Part shown: positions 44,050 through 56,457 of the stretch, one piece after another
Numbering within the stretch: position 1 is the first letter of the stretch
Layout of the letters: each line of letters opens with the position of its first letter
Position numbers and translations under genes: made by a program
Assembly (NCBI RefSeq): GCF_042186555.1
Contig: NC_133327.1
Location: 100,172,353-100,236,352 of the forward strand
Source of the DNA: Aquarana catesbeiana
Lineage: Eukaryota > Chordata > Amphibia > Anura > Ranidae
Length of the DNA: 64,000 nucleotides
Direction: 5' to 3'
Notes under the pieces: generated by a model
Told to the model about the DNA's origin: nothing
Database searches by the model: none
Seen by the model: the letters and a program-made list of their open reading frames with translations, nothing else

Positions 44050-44290
44050 ATAAGTGTGTAAATCTAGCTCAGATTTCAAAACAGCCCAAAATACATGTCC
44101 ATGAGATGTATTTGTAAATTAATACAAAATTACATTTTGAGGTCAAAAACTGATGTTAGATGAAAAACCTAGCTCACAATCAGTGCTTAAATTCATCCCA
44201 AAGGTGTTCACTACAGTTGAGGTCAGGGTTGTGCAAGCCAATTAAGTTCACCCACACCAGGCAGCAATAATGATATGATGAAAGTGCAGT
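44050..44290 (-). mobile_element. Tc1-type transposon relic
   Basis: Read on the minus strand, the sequence contains CCTGACCTCAACTGTAGTGA and ACACCTTTGGGATGAATTTA, i.e. a decayed PDLN..EHLWDE block, the region around the third catalytic residue of Tc1 transposases. It continues through CATCTAACATCAGTTTTTGA, which also fits the known downstream sequence of fish/frog Tc1 copies. Too short and decayed to say more. Confidence 0.65.
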
Positions 44291-45165
44291 AACCTATAGT
44301 AAACTGGGTACACTTACATGTAGATAGAATAATAAAGGATTAATTTGGTCTAGTTGCCATGGGTTACCATATAACACACTTTGCATTTCTGTTAGCTCAT
44401 AAAATATGCCTTAATTTATGCAAATAACTTTCTTACTATGGATAACCCATTTCCTTTAATTAAAAATGCCATTTTGGTAAATGTAATCCTGGAAATCATA
44501 TTATGAAAAGTTTAGACAATTTAATTTACAAGTTTAAGCAGATATAGTATAAACTCTAGTTAAAATTATCATCAGAGGAAAATGAAAATGATTATGAGGA
44601 ATAAAAAGTTCAATAGAACTATAAATGATTATGCCATCGGGGAATATTTCTCCTGGAATGAATCCAAGACAAGTCATAAAGTTAATGATTATGAAAAGCC
44701 TCTAAAGGAAAATCAAATCAACAGACGATTAGATTGGAAAGGTGATTTTGACTATAACAATAAACAAAAGAAATCTGTTGCGTTCCCCTAGAATATCTTT
44801 AACAAAAAGTGCATGGCTGCTTCAATGATCTGGGCATATGCCCCAAAGTTTACCATATTTGTCTATGTACAAATGATAATTTGATTTTGGATTGAAGCCA
44901 GAAAGTGAAATCACTTACTAGATTTTTATAACTCTCTGGGATGCCTATGGAGAGATGTCTACATCTGAGTTTTCAGGTCTATGTCCCTGCACTGGTGGGT
45001 ATTCTATTTATATTACATCATAAATGCATTAGAAGAACTCGGAATCTACATTGAGTGAATGGCAGAGCCAGGACTGCTGCCGGTTGATTTTTTCCTCAAA
45101 GTCTCTAAAGCATAAAGAAAGCAAGTGGATTTATTACAATAGTGTCCATGTAAAATTGAAACATA
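44291..45165. other. No gene; possible conserved non-coding segment near 44330-44490
   Basis: The segment has TTGCCATGGGTTACC (X-box-like), ATGCAAAT (octamer) and several TTAATT motifs without repeat signals. The remainder is AT-rich with a 69-codon frame at 44582-44791 that I do not recognise and that is compositionally biased (Asn/Lys rich). Confidence 0.3.
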
Positions 45166-45247
45166 ATTTTCCAATTTACTGGAGTTGGGCTTTAAAACAG
45201 TGAATTAATTTGCTGTTTTAAAGCCCAACTCCTGGAAATTGGAAAAT
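45166..45247. repeat. 35-bp near-perfect hairpin
   Basis: The arms 45166-45200 and 45213-45247 pair with two mismatches around a 12-nt loop. The central part is GGAGTTGGGCTTTAAAACAG. Probably the core of a MITE. Confidence 0.9.
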
Positions 45248-45604
45248 CCTCCCATGAGTGGGGCTGCACCCACACTGCTATGGGTTACCTGTTTGCTTAG
45301 TCTAGGGGAGAGTAAAAATACTTTAGCTTACCCTAACCTCCGCTCCCCTGGAAGATGGCTCTCCCTTACACTCTGCAGTAGCAATGGCTTAAAGGGGAAT
45401 AATTAAATAGAACCTGAGCCTACTTGCTGTATACACATACCACAGTCCTTGCATTCACAAAATACGCCACAAGCCACGGTTTCTCACAAACACACACACA
45501 CAAATCTCAGGTCAAATGATAATTTATAAAAAAATAAAACTTTTAAAATTTTCGTTGCATTTGTTGCATATAGAATATAGAGCTAAAATTTGCCTTATTC
45601 AACC

Positions 45605-45844
45605 TTAAGGTTGGGTTCACACTTATGCGAATTGGATGCAAGTTTCCCCGAATCCAATTCGTATGTCAGGAGATTGTGACTGGCTCTCTGTGGAGCCGCT
45701 TCACAAATCTGTGCGTCTTCTGGTCCACTTCAGGTCCAAATTCAGCCAACAATTCAGACTAAAATTGGACCTGAAATGGTGAACTGGGATGCACCGGACC
45801 CCTGCTGCGAGCCGCTCTGTACTCCAGTGTGTATCCAGCCTTAA
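45605..45844. mobile_element. Palindromic MITE with TTAAGG ends
   Basis: The left end TTAAGGTTGGGTTCACACT and right end AGTGTGTATCCAGCCTTAA are imperfect complements, each with TTAA. The inner phrase TATGCGAATTGGATGC links it to the repeat at 12380-12607. 240 bp, non-coding. Confidence 0.7.
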
Positions 45845-45884
45845 GAAGAACTTCAATAAAACAGTCACAAAATACTTAGAAACG

Positions 45885-46300
45885 TTTGAGGAAGATAACA
45901 TAATGATAATATTTAGGCAATGTGCAGCATAGTGTATAGAATGCAAGAATCATGACTATGTAATGTTCCATATCTCATATTAACAGTAGGGGTCAGAGCT
46001 TTGTAATATACAACATAGCGTATACAATACCGCAAGAAAAATAATGCAATTTACATCATAGTGTATTGAGTGCAACACTTAGGCCATGCATTTAGCAATA
46101 TAGAATATATAGTATGGTGCAGAGATCAAGACTATATAACATACATATATACATAGCATATACAGTGCTATGGAGAGGACCGTTTAATGTACATTAAAGC
46201 ATAGTGTATAGAATTAGGTGGTCAAGACTATCTAATGTACAAAACAGTGCATGCAGTACACTGGTCAAGGCTATGTAACTTACAACATAGGACCCACAAA
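45885..46300. repeat. Degenerate tandem repeat, about 60-bp unit
   Basis: The loosely repeated phrases TCAAGACTAT.TAATGTAC and CATAGTGTATA(GA)ATG(C) recur several times. Divergence is high, so unit number is approximate (six or seven). Confidence 0.6.
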
Positions 46301-46493
46301 ACTGTCTTATGCCATCCTGGATGCCAGGTCAATACAATACTGAACATCACTTTGCCCAATGCTTCCTGCACACAGAAAAGCATGTCAGAACAGCTTGTTC
46401 TGAGAAAGTTGTCTTACTAGAGCTAGGGCACAGGGCAGGACCCCCAGGGCACATGTTCTAGGTATCCATTCCCATCAATGTCTGTATACATAC

Positions 46494-46538
<45 letters not shown>
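46494..46538. repeat. (GA)n microsatellite
   Basis: About 22 GA units, slightly imperfect at the ends. Confidence 0.95.
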
Positions 46539-46542
<4 letters not shown>

Positions 46543-47287
46543 TAGGATCAGGACTAATATGTAAAACATCTAATCTGCTGAATACTGGTAAAGCTGGTGA
46601 AGCATTTTAGGTTGCAAGTAGGTAATGTCTCACATTTTCTCTTTCTTGAAGAGCTACTAACCTTACTAGTATCTGACACTGTCTGTGTCAGATACCTGGT
46701 CCCCTCCCGGGTGCTGTGGTTCCTCTAATCAGCTATATTGTCGCTACTGTGACCTGTACCAATCTAGCTGCAGGTGGGAGAAGTCACAACATTCGGTAAG
46801 GGCCCGGGTACCTGACACAGACAGAACCAGAGCTTTTTTCAGTGGAAACATGGGGGAATGTAGTTTCAGCACCTCCAGCACTGACTGTATGTAATGTCAA
46901 GGGGTGTTGGGGTCTGCTGCAGGGTCTATTGATACTGGCTGCTGAGGATCTATTGTCGCTGAAAGGGATCTTTCTTTGCAGGGGAATCTATTGTTGCTGG
47001 GGAGGTCTATTTTTGTTGGTGGGGGTCTATTGTTGTAGAGGAAGAAATTGGTGGCCTCACACCGGGGTAACAAAAGTCCCTTTTGTTGTGGAGGAAGAAA
47101 TTGGTGTGCTAATTAAACGTTTTAATAAATAAAAACGTTTAATTAGCTAAGAACTTTATTTGCTAGATTCTAAAGCAATCACAGTAGCTTTTTTACATTT
47201 TTTATACAAAAGTGTTATTTAGGGGTGGGCTTATCATTTGGACCAAGTACTGGCTGTTCGCATGTTCAATGACAGCTTTAGACTTTC
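46539..47287. other. No gene; short repeats and hairpins
   Basis: It holds a hairpin TATCTGACAC / GTGTCAGATA near 46670-46695, a degenerate TCTATTGTTGCTGGGG tandem at about 46960-47035, and a perfect 16-bp hairpin at 47108-47123/47132-47147 (GCTAATTAAACGTTTT). Open frames across these are not convincing. Confidence 0.5.
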
Positions 47288-47660
47288 ACCCACATAATTA
47301 CATAGTTACATAGTAGGCGAGATTGAAAGAAGACACAAGTCCATCAAGTCCAACCTCTGTCTTTTGTCAGTATTACATTTTATAGCTATGTATCTTGTGG
47401 TCGTTCAGGTGCTTATCTAGTAGCTTTTTGAAATGATCGATGCTCCCCACTAAAACCACTGCCTGTGGAAGAGAATTCCACATCCTAACTGCTCTTACAG
47501 TAAAGAACCCTCTACGCAGTTTAAGGTTAAACCGCTTTTCTTCTAATTTTAGTGAATGGCCACATGTCTTATTAAATTCTCTTTTGTGAAAAAGTTTTAT
47601 CCCTATTGTGGGGTCACCAGTACAGTATTTGTACATTGAAATCAAAGGGTGTTCATAACA
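47288..47660 (-). mobile_element. L2/CR1-like LINE, 3' end fragment
   Basis: The minus-strand frame 47373-47645 reads YKYCTGDPTIGIKLF ... RRGFFTVRAVRMWNSLPQ ... FKKLLDKHL, the conserved tail of CR1/L2-type reverse transcriptase proteins (VWNSLP and LDKHL). Downstream on the same strand a 3' region reading GATGGACTTGTGTC ... ACTATGTAACTATGTAATTA ends the copy, with tandem TATGTAAC-like units in place of a poly-A. Strongly 5'-truncated. Confidence 0.8.
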
Positions 47661-48764
47661 TCTTCAGAACAAAAGGCATGTCACATTTTAGCAATGAAGT
47701 CTGCTGAAATCCTGTTGAACAAACCTGTAGTTTAAAATTACTAAACATTACTTTTCTATTTTTTTACATTGTACCTTTGGTTTGCAGGTTGATTGGGATT
47801 GTTTTCATATACAGTACATATCTTGTCTGCTAAACCTTTACTCACAAGTTATTTAAAAAGGATCAAAAAATGTGTTTTCAATCAGTAAAATCTAGCCTCA
47901 ATCAGACAAGGCATTATTTTTCCTGAGTTGACTTCAGATTCACTGAGCTAATTTTATGCAAAATTAACATCAGTAATTCAATTAATTATAATATGCTTAA
48001 TTAGTAAATGATTGTTAATGTGGCTAATTTATAAACAACATGCATATCTGCTAATAGTAACTAAGCTATCATGTTTGCGTATGAAAACATTACTTCGTTA
48101 AATAAAGTATTTCAGATATTTTTTTTTTTTTTACAGCGTTTCCTCAATTTCAGGTCACATGAATAGAAGTATTTAATACTTATTACACCCATATATAAAA
48201 TATAGGTTTAGTAGACAAGAAATTTATAACAACATTCTACCCCAAACTGATATATTACTGTACAGGTGAACTCATACATTAGCTTATTTTATGCTTATGC
48301 AGTGAAGTTCCATTTTTTTCATGAGAATGCAATAGGATGGGAATGGAAGAAATGGCAGAAATGTGAGTTCTAGGAGAAGAATATGTTTTTCATTGTATTG
48401 TCCACCAAGTGTTTATAATTTTTCTCCTCAAGTAATATTTAGGTTGCTTTTTTTATGGTTCTACAGTACTCTGACAGGCAAGATATCCTATATGTTTCTA
48501 TCACCAAAATCGTCAAGGTCCTCAACATTTTCAGTATGATTTTGTTAGATAAAGTGTCTAATTTCCATTGTAAAGGCATCATTTTAATATCTCCCTTTCA
48601 GTTCCTTTAACAGGTTATCACATGAGGAATACGGAATAGTAATCATTTTAATGGGCTCAAACATCTTCTTCTTGATCTCTTGCTACAACTTTAAAAATAT
48701 GCCGTTAATGTCTGCATTCACATAAATCTTCACTAAATCATTTAAGGTTTTTTTAATGGTTGTA
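47661..48764. other. No gene; AT-rich, possible conserved non-coding segment
   Basis: Segment 47920-48110 is rich in TTAATTA-type homeodomain sites without repeat signals. The part next to the Tc1 element (about 48590-48760) has a companion on its other side (58090-58320), since the Tc1-L1 nest splits what was one sequence. Confidence 0.35.
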
Positions 48765-50539
48765 CAGTGCCTTGGAAAAGTATTCATACCCCTTGAAATT
48801 TTCCACATTTTGTGAGGTTACAACCAAAAACGTAAATGTATTTTATTGGGATTTTATGTGATAGACCAACACAAAGTGGCACATAATTGTGAAGTGGAAG
48901 GAAAATGATAAATGGTTTTCAAAAATGTTTACAAATAAATGTGTGAAAAGTGTGGCGTGCATTTGTATTCAGCCCCCCTGAGTCAATAATTTGTAGAACC
49001 ACCTTTTACTGCAATTACAGCTGCAAGTCTTTTTGGGTATGTCTCTACCAGGTTTGCACATCTAGAGAGTGACATTTTTGCCCATTCTTCTTTGCAAAAT
49101 AGCTCAAGCTCTGTCAGATTGGATGAAGAGTGTCTGTGAACAGCAATTTTCAAGTCTTGCCACAGATTCTCAATTGGATTTAGTTCTGAACTTTGACTGG
49201 GCCATTCTAACACATGAATATGCTTTGATCTAAACCATTCCATTGTAGCTCTGGCTGTATGTTTATGGTTGTTGTCCTGCTGGAAGGTGAACCTCCAGCC
49301 CAGTCTCAAGTCTTTTGCAGACTCTAATAGGTTTTCTTCTAAGATTGCCCAGTATTTGGCTCCATCCATCTTCCCATCAACTCTGACCAGCTTTCCTGTC
49401 CCTGCTGAAGAAAAGCATCCCCACAACATGATGCTGCCACCACCATGTTTCACGGTGGGGATGGTGTGTTCAGGGTGAGGTGCAGTGTTAGTTTTCCACC
49501 ACACATAACGTTTTGCTTTTAGGCCAGAAGGTTACATTTTAGCCTCATCTGACCAGAGCACCTTCTTCCTCATGTTTTCTGTGTCCCCCACATGGCTTCT
49601 TCCAAACTGCAAATGGGACTTCTTATGGCTTTATTTTTAACAATGGCTTTCTTCCTGCCACTCTTTCATAAAGACCAGATTTATGTAGTGCACAGCTAAT
49701 AGTTGTCCTGTGGACAGATTCTCTCACCTGAGCTGCAGCTCCTCCAGAGTTACCATGGGCCTCTTGGCTGCTTCTCTGATGAATGCTCTCCTTGGCCTGC
49801 CTGTCAGTTTAGGTGGACGGCCATGTCTTGGTAGGTTTGCAGTTGTACCATACTCTTTCCATTTTCGGATAATGGATTGAACAGTGCTCTTTGAGATGTT
49901 CAAAGCTTGGGAATTATTTTTTTTTTTTTTAAACAGGTTTTTATTGAAGTTTTCAAACAAAAATTAACATGTACAGAGAGGGAAAAATAAATCACTTATA
50001 CATGCAAAGATGCGGACGCAGCCGCTCTAAAACCGGAATTATGCGTTAAGGGTACACATATATGTTTGCTTTGAGGAACATATGGATGGAACAGTTGTTT
50101 TTACATTTATCATAAAAAAAAAAAAATTTAAGTTTTTATAATGTGGTATGGTTAAACTGGTAGTTGTTTAAGGAGATCGATGTAAGTCAGGATTGTAATT
50201 CTTGTTATGAAAGGTATGAGGTTAGGGTAGGGTATTTTTAGTACCTTCCATAGTTGATGTATATATGTTGTCTGGTGTCGTGTGTAATGGGTAGAAACTT
50301 GAAGTTTGGTAAGAGAGGTAAATATCGTAATTGGGGGGTGATAAAGTGGGTTTGTGAGATGACGTGTGGTTTAACAGTCTGGTTTATGTTTCTTGGCGTC
50401 CTTTTTATTTTGTATGGGACGGGGGGTCTAAGTTAGGGGTGAGAGGGGGGAATGAAAATATGGAGGGCGGGGTCATGGGATACAGTGGGAGGGGGTGATA
50501 AGGAGGGATCCAATTCCTGCCACAGCCCAATGGAGTCAT

Positions 50540-53500
50540 TCAGGTTATGTATTGTTTGTATTCGTTGGTAGTGGTGAAGTGTATCCATGTTGACCATGTT
50601 TTAGTGAACTTAGCTTGTGTGTCATTGGATTGATGGACAAGGTCTTCCATGTCCTTTGTTTGTTGTATGCGACGTAACCATTCCACTATGGTAGGTGGTT
50701 CAGAGGAGCGCCATTTGGGGGGTATGCACAATCTCGCTGCATTCACTAAATGCATGGCTAATGAGCGGTGGTAAGCTGATATATTAGTAGAGGAATGATG
50801 TAGTAGGAACATTGCAGGGTCAAAATCCAGAGCGTACGTGGTGATTCGTGTGATCAGAGTATGGACTGCCTTCCAAAAGGGTTGGATTTTGGGGCAAGAC
50901 CACCAGATATGTAACAGTGAGCCTGTGTCAGTTTTACATGTCCAGCAAGTTTGTGGTATTGATGGATTGAAGTGGTGCAATAAGAGCGGGGTCCTGTACC
51001 ATCTGGAGAATAATTTATATGCATTTTCCTGGACTTGCACGTTCATCGAACCCTTGTGGATTGATGTGTGTATGGTATCCCATTCTTGGTCACTAAATTG
51101 AATGGAGAGATCTCGTTCCCATTGTTTGTTGGTCCAGTGTGTTGCCAAGGTGTGGTTGTCAAATAAGAGGGAGTACGTTTGCGAGATCAGATGTGTTATT
51201 GTGCTTGTACTCAAACACAGCTTTTCAAATGGTGTCGTGTTTCTGGACCAGTCCGGGGAGGGTTTTGGCTTGTTAAAGAAGTTTCGTAGTTGGACAAAGG
51301 TCCAAAAGGGGAAGGATTCTATATTCAGTTTTGATGCCAAGTTGGATTGTGATAATAGACGGCTCCCCTCAAAAAAATGTTTGGCTCTGACCGTCTGGTG
51401 AGGCCATATGTCTTGTAGGAAGGATGTGTGCATGCCCGGGGTGAATTCGGGGTTCATTCGTAGAGGTGTCATTGGACCATTGACTGTTGAGATTTTGTGT
51501 TTACTACAGGCGGTTCGGAATGAAATTAGTGTGGGATTGATAAGTGGGTGTCAAGAATATTCGCAGGGTATAGAGGGGGGGTTAATCCATGGGAGGTTTT
51601 GAATGGGTATGTGTGAGAATGATTGTTCCAAGTATACCCAGTCTTTGTGTTCGGGATGTACGTTCCAGTCAATGATTCTAGTCAGGTGGCATGCTTGTTG
51701 GTATTTATGTATGTCTGGGAGTCCGATGCCACCCATGAGTTTGGGTGTAGTCAGTCTCTCGAAGCTCAATCTCGGGAGTGAATTACCCCAATTAAATGTC
51801 GTGCAGGCTTTTCGGTATATGGAAAAGAATTTGGGTGGTATTTTGATTGGGATAGTTTGTAGGAGATACAGAATTCTGGGTAGGATGTTCATTTTTACGA
51901 TTGCAGCCCTGCCGAACCATGAGAAGTGACCTGAGGACCATTTTGTTAAATCCGTTTGGATTTTTTGAAGGAGTGCGGAATGGTTAAGGGCATATAGGTC
52001 TGTTAGAGAGGTCGGCACCTGAATGCCTAGGTATGGAATTGCACGTTTATTCCAGGTGAAAGGGAAATTGAGTTGGCATTGTTGGCAGATTTCTGGGGGA
52101 AGGGAAATGTTAAGGGCATTCGATTTCGAAAAGTTGATTTGAAGATTTGAGAGGGTGTGAAAGGTTTGGAAGTCCTTGAGTAGGTTCGGTATTATGGTGA
52201 GTGGTTCAGTAAGGAATAGGAGGATGTCATTCGCGAATGCCGCCAGCTTATAAGTGCGGTGTTTAATTTGTATACCTTTTATGTCTGTGTTGGAGTTGAG
52301 GCGTCTAAGGAAGGGTTCAAGAGAGAGGATGAAAATTAGTGGGGAGAGAGGGCAACCTTGGCGAGTTCCGTTTGACACGGAGAAGGCATCCGACAGGTGG
52401 CCGTTAAGTTGGACCTTTGCCGTGGGGTTAGAGTAAAGTGCTGATATAAAGTTAAGCATCATTTGGGGAAGGCCAATGTTCTTAAGGGTTTCTTTCAGGT
52501 AGTCCCATGCCACTCTGTCGAATGCCTTCTCCGCGTCCAAGGAAAGCATAAAACCCTTGTTTTTGGTAGACGTAAGCCAATGGTGAATATTGAGGGTCTT
52601 GAGGGTGTTGTCCCTCGCTTCCCTTCCGGGAACAAAGCCCACTTGGTGAAGGCCTACAAGCTGGGGTATCAGGGGTAGAAGAAGATTTGCTAGGGTTTTT
52701 GCGTACCATTTGAGATCAACGTTGAGTAAGGAGATGGGTCTGAAGTTGGTGACTAGGGAATGGTCCTTGTCCGGTTTGGGAATTACTGCTATGTGGGCTG
52801 TGAGGAGGTCTCGTGGGGGGTTAATTGGTTGCGCGAATGAGTTGAAAGCATTCAAGAAGGAGGGTGTAAGTAGTCCTGCGAACGTTTTGTAGTAGCCTGC
52901 TGTAAAGCCGTCAGGTCCTGGGCTTTTGCCCGTTTTCATCTGTTTTAGAGCAGTGTCAACTTCAGTGCGGGTAAGTGGGGTGTTTAACTTCTGAGCTATG
53001 GATTCCGGTATAGGAGAAGGGCTGTATTTTTTTAGGAAGTCAGATATCATTTGGGTGCGGGTGACCTTGTCTGTGGAGGGGGTGGGATTGGGTAGGTTAT
53101 ACAATTTATTATAGTATTGTACAAATTCTCGAGCTATATCTGGTGTTTTGTTCAGTTTGTGTCCGGAGGGATCAGTGATCTGGTGGATTGTCTGGTTAGA
53201 TCGAAATGTTTGAAGCGCTCTGGCTAGCATTTTGCTGGCTTTGTTGCCAAATTCGTAGAATCTCTTTTTAGAAAGGATATATGAGCATTTTATTTGTTTG
53301 TCTAGTAGGTTTAGTAGATCTTTTCTGGCCTGAATCAGGTCATTTAAAACGGTGATTGCCTGGGACTGTTTATGTATACCTTCAAGTCTGCGTATCTTAT
53401 CTATCAAATCTGAGTGTTGTTTTTTCCTTTCTTTGTTTCTTTTGGCCGCTGCCGCAAGAAAAGTACCTCTAATTACACTTTTATGGGTTTCCCAGTTGTT

Positions 53501-54400
53501 TATTGGGGAGGTGTCTTCTGGGTTGTTTTCTTGGAAGAAGTGTTGTATTGTGGATTCTACTTCAGTCGTGACGGAAGGGTCAGTGAGTAGGGAGGGATCA
53601 AGTTTCCAAGTATGGGAGCGTGGCGTGATTTCAGGTATTTGTAGTGATAGAGAGATGAGGTGGTGGTCCGATATAGTCATGGGCTCAATGGAGGTTCGGT
53701 TGATAAGGGATAGGTCATTTTGTGTCAGGAGTAGATAGTCTATTCTGGAGTATCGGTTGTGAGGTTTTGAGTAGAAGGTGTAGTCTTTAGTATCTGGGTT
53801 CAGGGTGCGCCATGTATCGTGAAGAAGTAGCCTTCGGAGTAAGGAGTTGATTACTCTGAGGGCCCTGTATGGAAGCACTGTGGATCCTGAGGAGGTGTCT
53901 TGGATTGGGTTTAGGGGGACGTTAAAGTCCCCTCCCAATATGAGGGTGCCTTCTTTGAATGTCGTGAGGGCGTTAGTGATCGATCTAAAGAATCTTACTT
54001 GGTGATTGTTTGGAGCGTAGACGTTTGCCAATGTTAGCGTTCTGTTGTGAATCTTGCCTTTTAGGAAGAGATATCTGCTGTCTGTGTCTATAAGCGAGTC
54101 TGTAATCTGGAAGGGGCATTGTTTGGCAACAAGGATCGAAACCCCTTTCGTTTTGTGTAGGGGGTTGGTAGCATGTATCACTGTGGGGTATTGGGCATTA
54201 GTCAGTTTCGGGATGTTATTGAAACGGAAGTGAGTTTCCTGTAGAAAGATAATGTGAGCATTAAGTTTGTGCATGGTAATAAGGAGTTTAGAACGTTTTT
54301 CTGGTGTGTTAAGTCCCTTTGCGTTAAGGGAAACTATTTTGAGATTGAATTCCTTATTTTTCGTTGGTTTCGGTGTCATGGTAACTTTATGTGGTTGCAT
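50540..54400 (-). pseudogene. L1 ORF2 (endonuclease-reverse transcriptase) with one stop and FADD to FAND
   Basis: A single frame of 1286 codons, close to the usual L1 ORF2 length, interrupted only by TGA at 51551-51553 (codon 950). The APE-type endonuclease (residues 20-250) keeps its active-site pattern: N26 (SLNAKGLN), E55 (LQETH), D158/N160 (GGDFN), D221 (SRIDY) and SDH 244-246. The RT domain has D622 (LDAEKAFDRV), NGTRQGCPLSP at 677-687, and FAND at 722-725, where FADD is expected; Asn 724 replaces a catalytic Asp (codon 52229-52231). The C-terminus has a C-x2-C-x8-H-x4-C knuckle at about residues 1152-1169. The protein nicks target DNA and reverse-transcribes the L1 RNA. Both lesions would abolish activity. 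Confidence 0.92.
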
Positions 54401-56457
54401 TTTGCGGTGGGGTGTGGGCTGTGGCAGGAGATTGGGTAGTGGGTAGTGGTGCGATTCGGGTAAAGGGAAAAGGTAAGGTTTTCGATGGGGACGGGAGAGA
54501 AGGAACCGGCACTATGTGGTGTTCGGGTCACCTAAATCAGTGTCCCGAGCCACAGGGGGGGTATTCACCGGTCAGAGGTCAGTGGTTTTAATCTGGTGGT
54601 AATATGTGGGGGCTGGATGTAGTGCGTTTAACCACTGCGCGGGGGTTGGCTTGTCAAATGAGAGAAATGGAGGTTGAAAAAATTCAAAAAAGGAAAGAAA
54701 AAAATTCGTTGTGAGTGATCCAAACGGTCCGTCTCACCATCAGCCTCAGAATTTGGAGTTGGGGGTGTAGGTGAGATGGGGAATCTAAATATTTTATTGT
54801 AGGAAGGAACGGTTGTAAGGTGGTGTTAAGGCGCATATGTGGGGTGTATGTGGTGGGTGCGGTGGTCAGAGGGTTGTTGTGGTTGGTTAAAGGAAGAATG
54901 ATGTGGGATGGAGTCTTGGACCGGTCTCCTGTGGTTGTGTTAGCCGATGGAGAGGGTGGATGGAAGAACACATGCATAGGGAATAACAAGCAGTTTCTGA
55001 CTTTGTTGGCCTCAACTGAGACAAGTGGGGTGTGTCAGGCTTGTAATAAATAAGCATTATCAACTTGGTGCACATGATGTGCATGCGCTTTTGATACGCC
55101 ATAACAGGTATTAACAGGTAGTAACAGTAAACTTGTAAACAAACCAAAATGAAGTAAAGGTATGGTAACTGAAAGTGTCATGACCGGGAGGTGTCTGAAC
55201 CTCTTATTTCAGTTGTCAGTCATGGGTGTTATGGTGAAAGCAATGTGTGAGCTCGGTTGTATGTTCTATTTCTAGTCTTATCTGTTTGATGGGGCTATCG
55301 CGGTGTGAGCTATTCAGTCCTGAGTTGTAGATTCCATGTTTATATGCACAGCATTCTGTGGTTAAAGTTGTGGGGTGAGTGTAGCCTGAGTGTATGAAGA
55401 TGTTCGGGTCTCTGTGTTTAGCTATCCGTCTAATGCGCTTTGGGGTGGACTGATTAAGGAGCCTTATATAATATTCCTGTTATTGTTGAGTCACATGGGG
55501 AGGGTAATGAAAGAAGTGGTGTTCAGCCAATATAAGATCTCCTCATCTCAGTCCTCATCTGCCCGTGAGGGGCATTGTTATGTGATCTGTGAGGGGGTAT
55601 ATGAGGATTTCTATGTTGCTAGTTTTGGGTAATCATGGGGGGAGATGGGAAGGGATTTGGTAAGGAGCTCCTTAGTACCTCTATGTTTCTAAGTCTGGCT
55701 GCCTTTGTAGAATGTTGGGAGAAGAGTTGCATAGGTGTGTTATTAAGAAGCTAAGCTGTTAATGTAATCATGTAGAAAGGGTGATTCAGACAGAGGGGAT
55801 TGGTTATCACATATTACCCTATTGCAATAAAAAGAATACACATATATAATACCTCTTTGCTTATTGTGGAGTTCGGACGGTTACCCAATATAGAATGTGT
55901 AACAGAAAGAGGGACCAGGCATGACTTGGGGGTACCTCGAATGTCGCTGTCTTCTCTGCAGGTCGGTGTTGGTTGGAGGAAAGTTAGTGATCTGTCCTTT
56001 GGAGGAGGTGGAGGGTCCAGTGCCGATATTTGGAGCAGTGATGTGATGTCCGTTAGTGTTACAGTATAGAGGGTTGCATTGCTGCAGCGGGTCAGTCTGT
56101 GGTCGGGTTCGTCCGTGGGGTCTTTTTCGGCTTCTTCTGGTAGACCAATAAACCAATGATGTGTATTCGATGGTATATCTTGAAGTAGGGCAAGCGGGTC
56201 CTTCGGAGTAGGTTATTAAGGTTGGGAAGCATATTGATACGGTCACAGTCTTATGCAGCAGAAGTGTCAGGAGTCGGTAGTCCGGCTTTCGGGTGAGAGG
56301 AATATGCTGACTTTGATTGTGTGCTCGGTGAAAGTGGGGAAAACAGTGTAGGTTGCTGGCTGTCATCTGGCATGAGCACGTTGTGCATGGGAGTCACGGA
56401 GGAAAAGGCAGTCTGTATTTACTCACTGTTTTCAGGTCATCAGCGATCTCTGCGAGC
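54401..56457 (-). other. 2.06-kb spacer between L1 ORF1 and ORF2
   Basis: No recognisable conserved protein. Composition (C/A-rich on the minus strand) is like the rest of the L1, and I see no foreign element ends inside it, so it appears to belong to the LINE. A 161-codon frame on the minus strand at 55881-56366 resembles no family I know. Confidence 0.6.

Noticed and set aside
43905..44060. Possible exon following CTTTTCTTATGTTATAG
   Set aside because: Frames are short, no donor of good quality follows and no family is recognisable.
52254..53738. Plus-strand frames of 60-128 codons
   Set aside because: They are antisense shadows of the L1 ORF2 on the minus strand.
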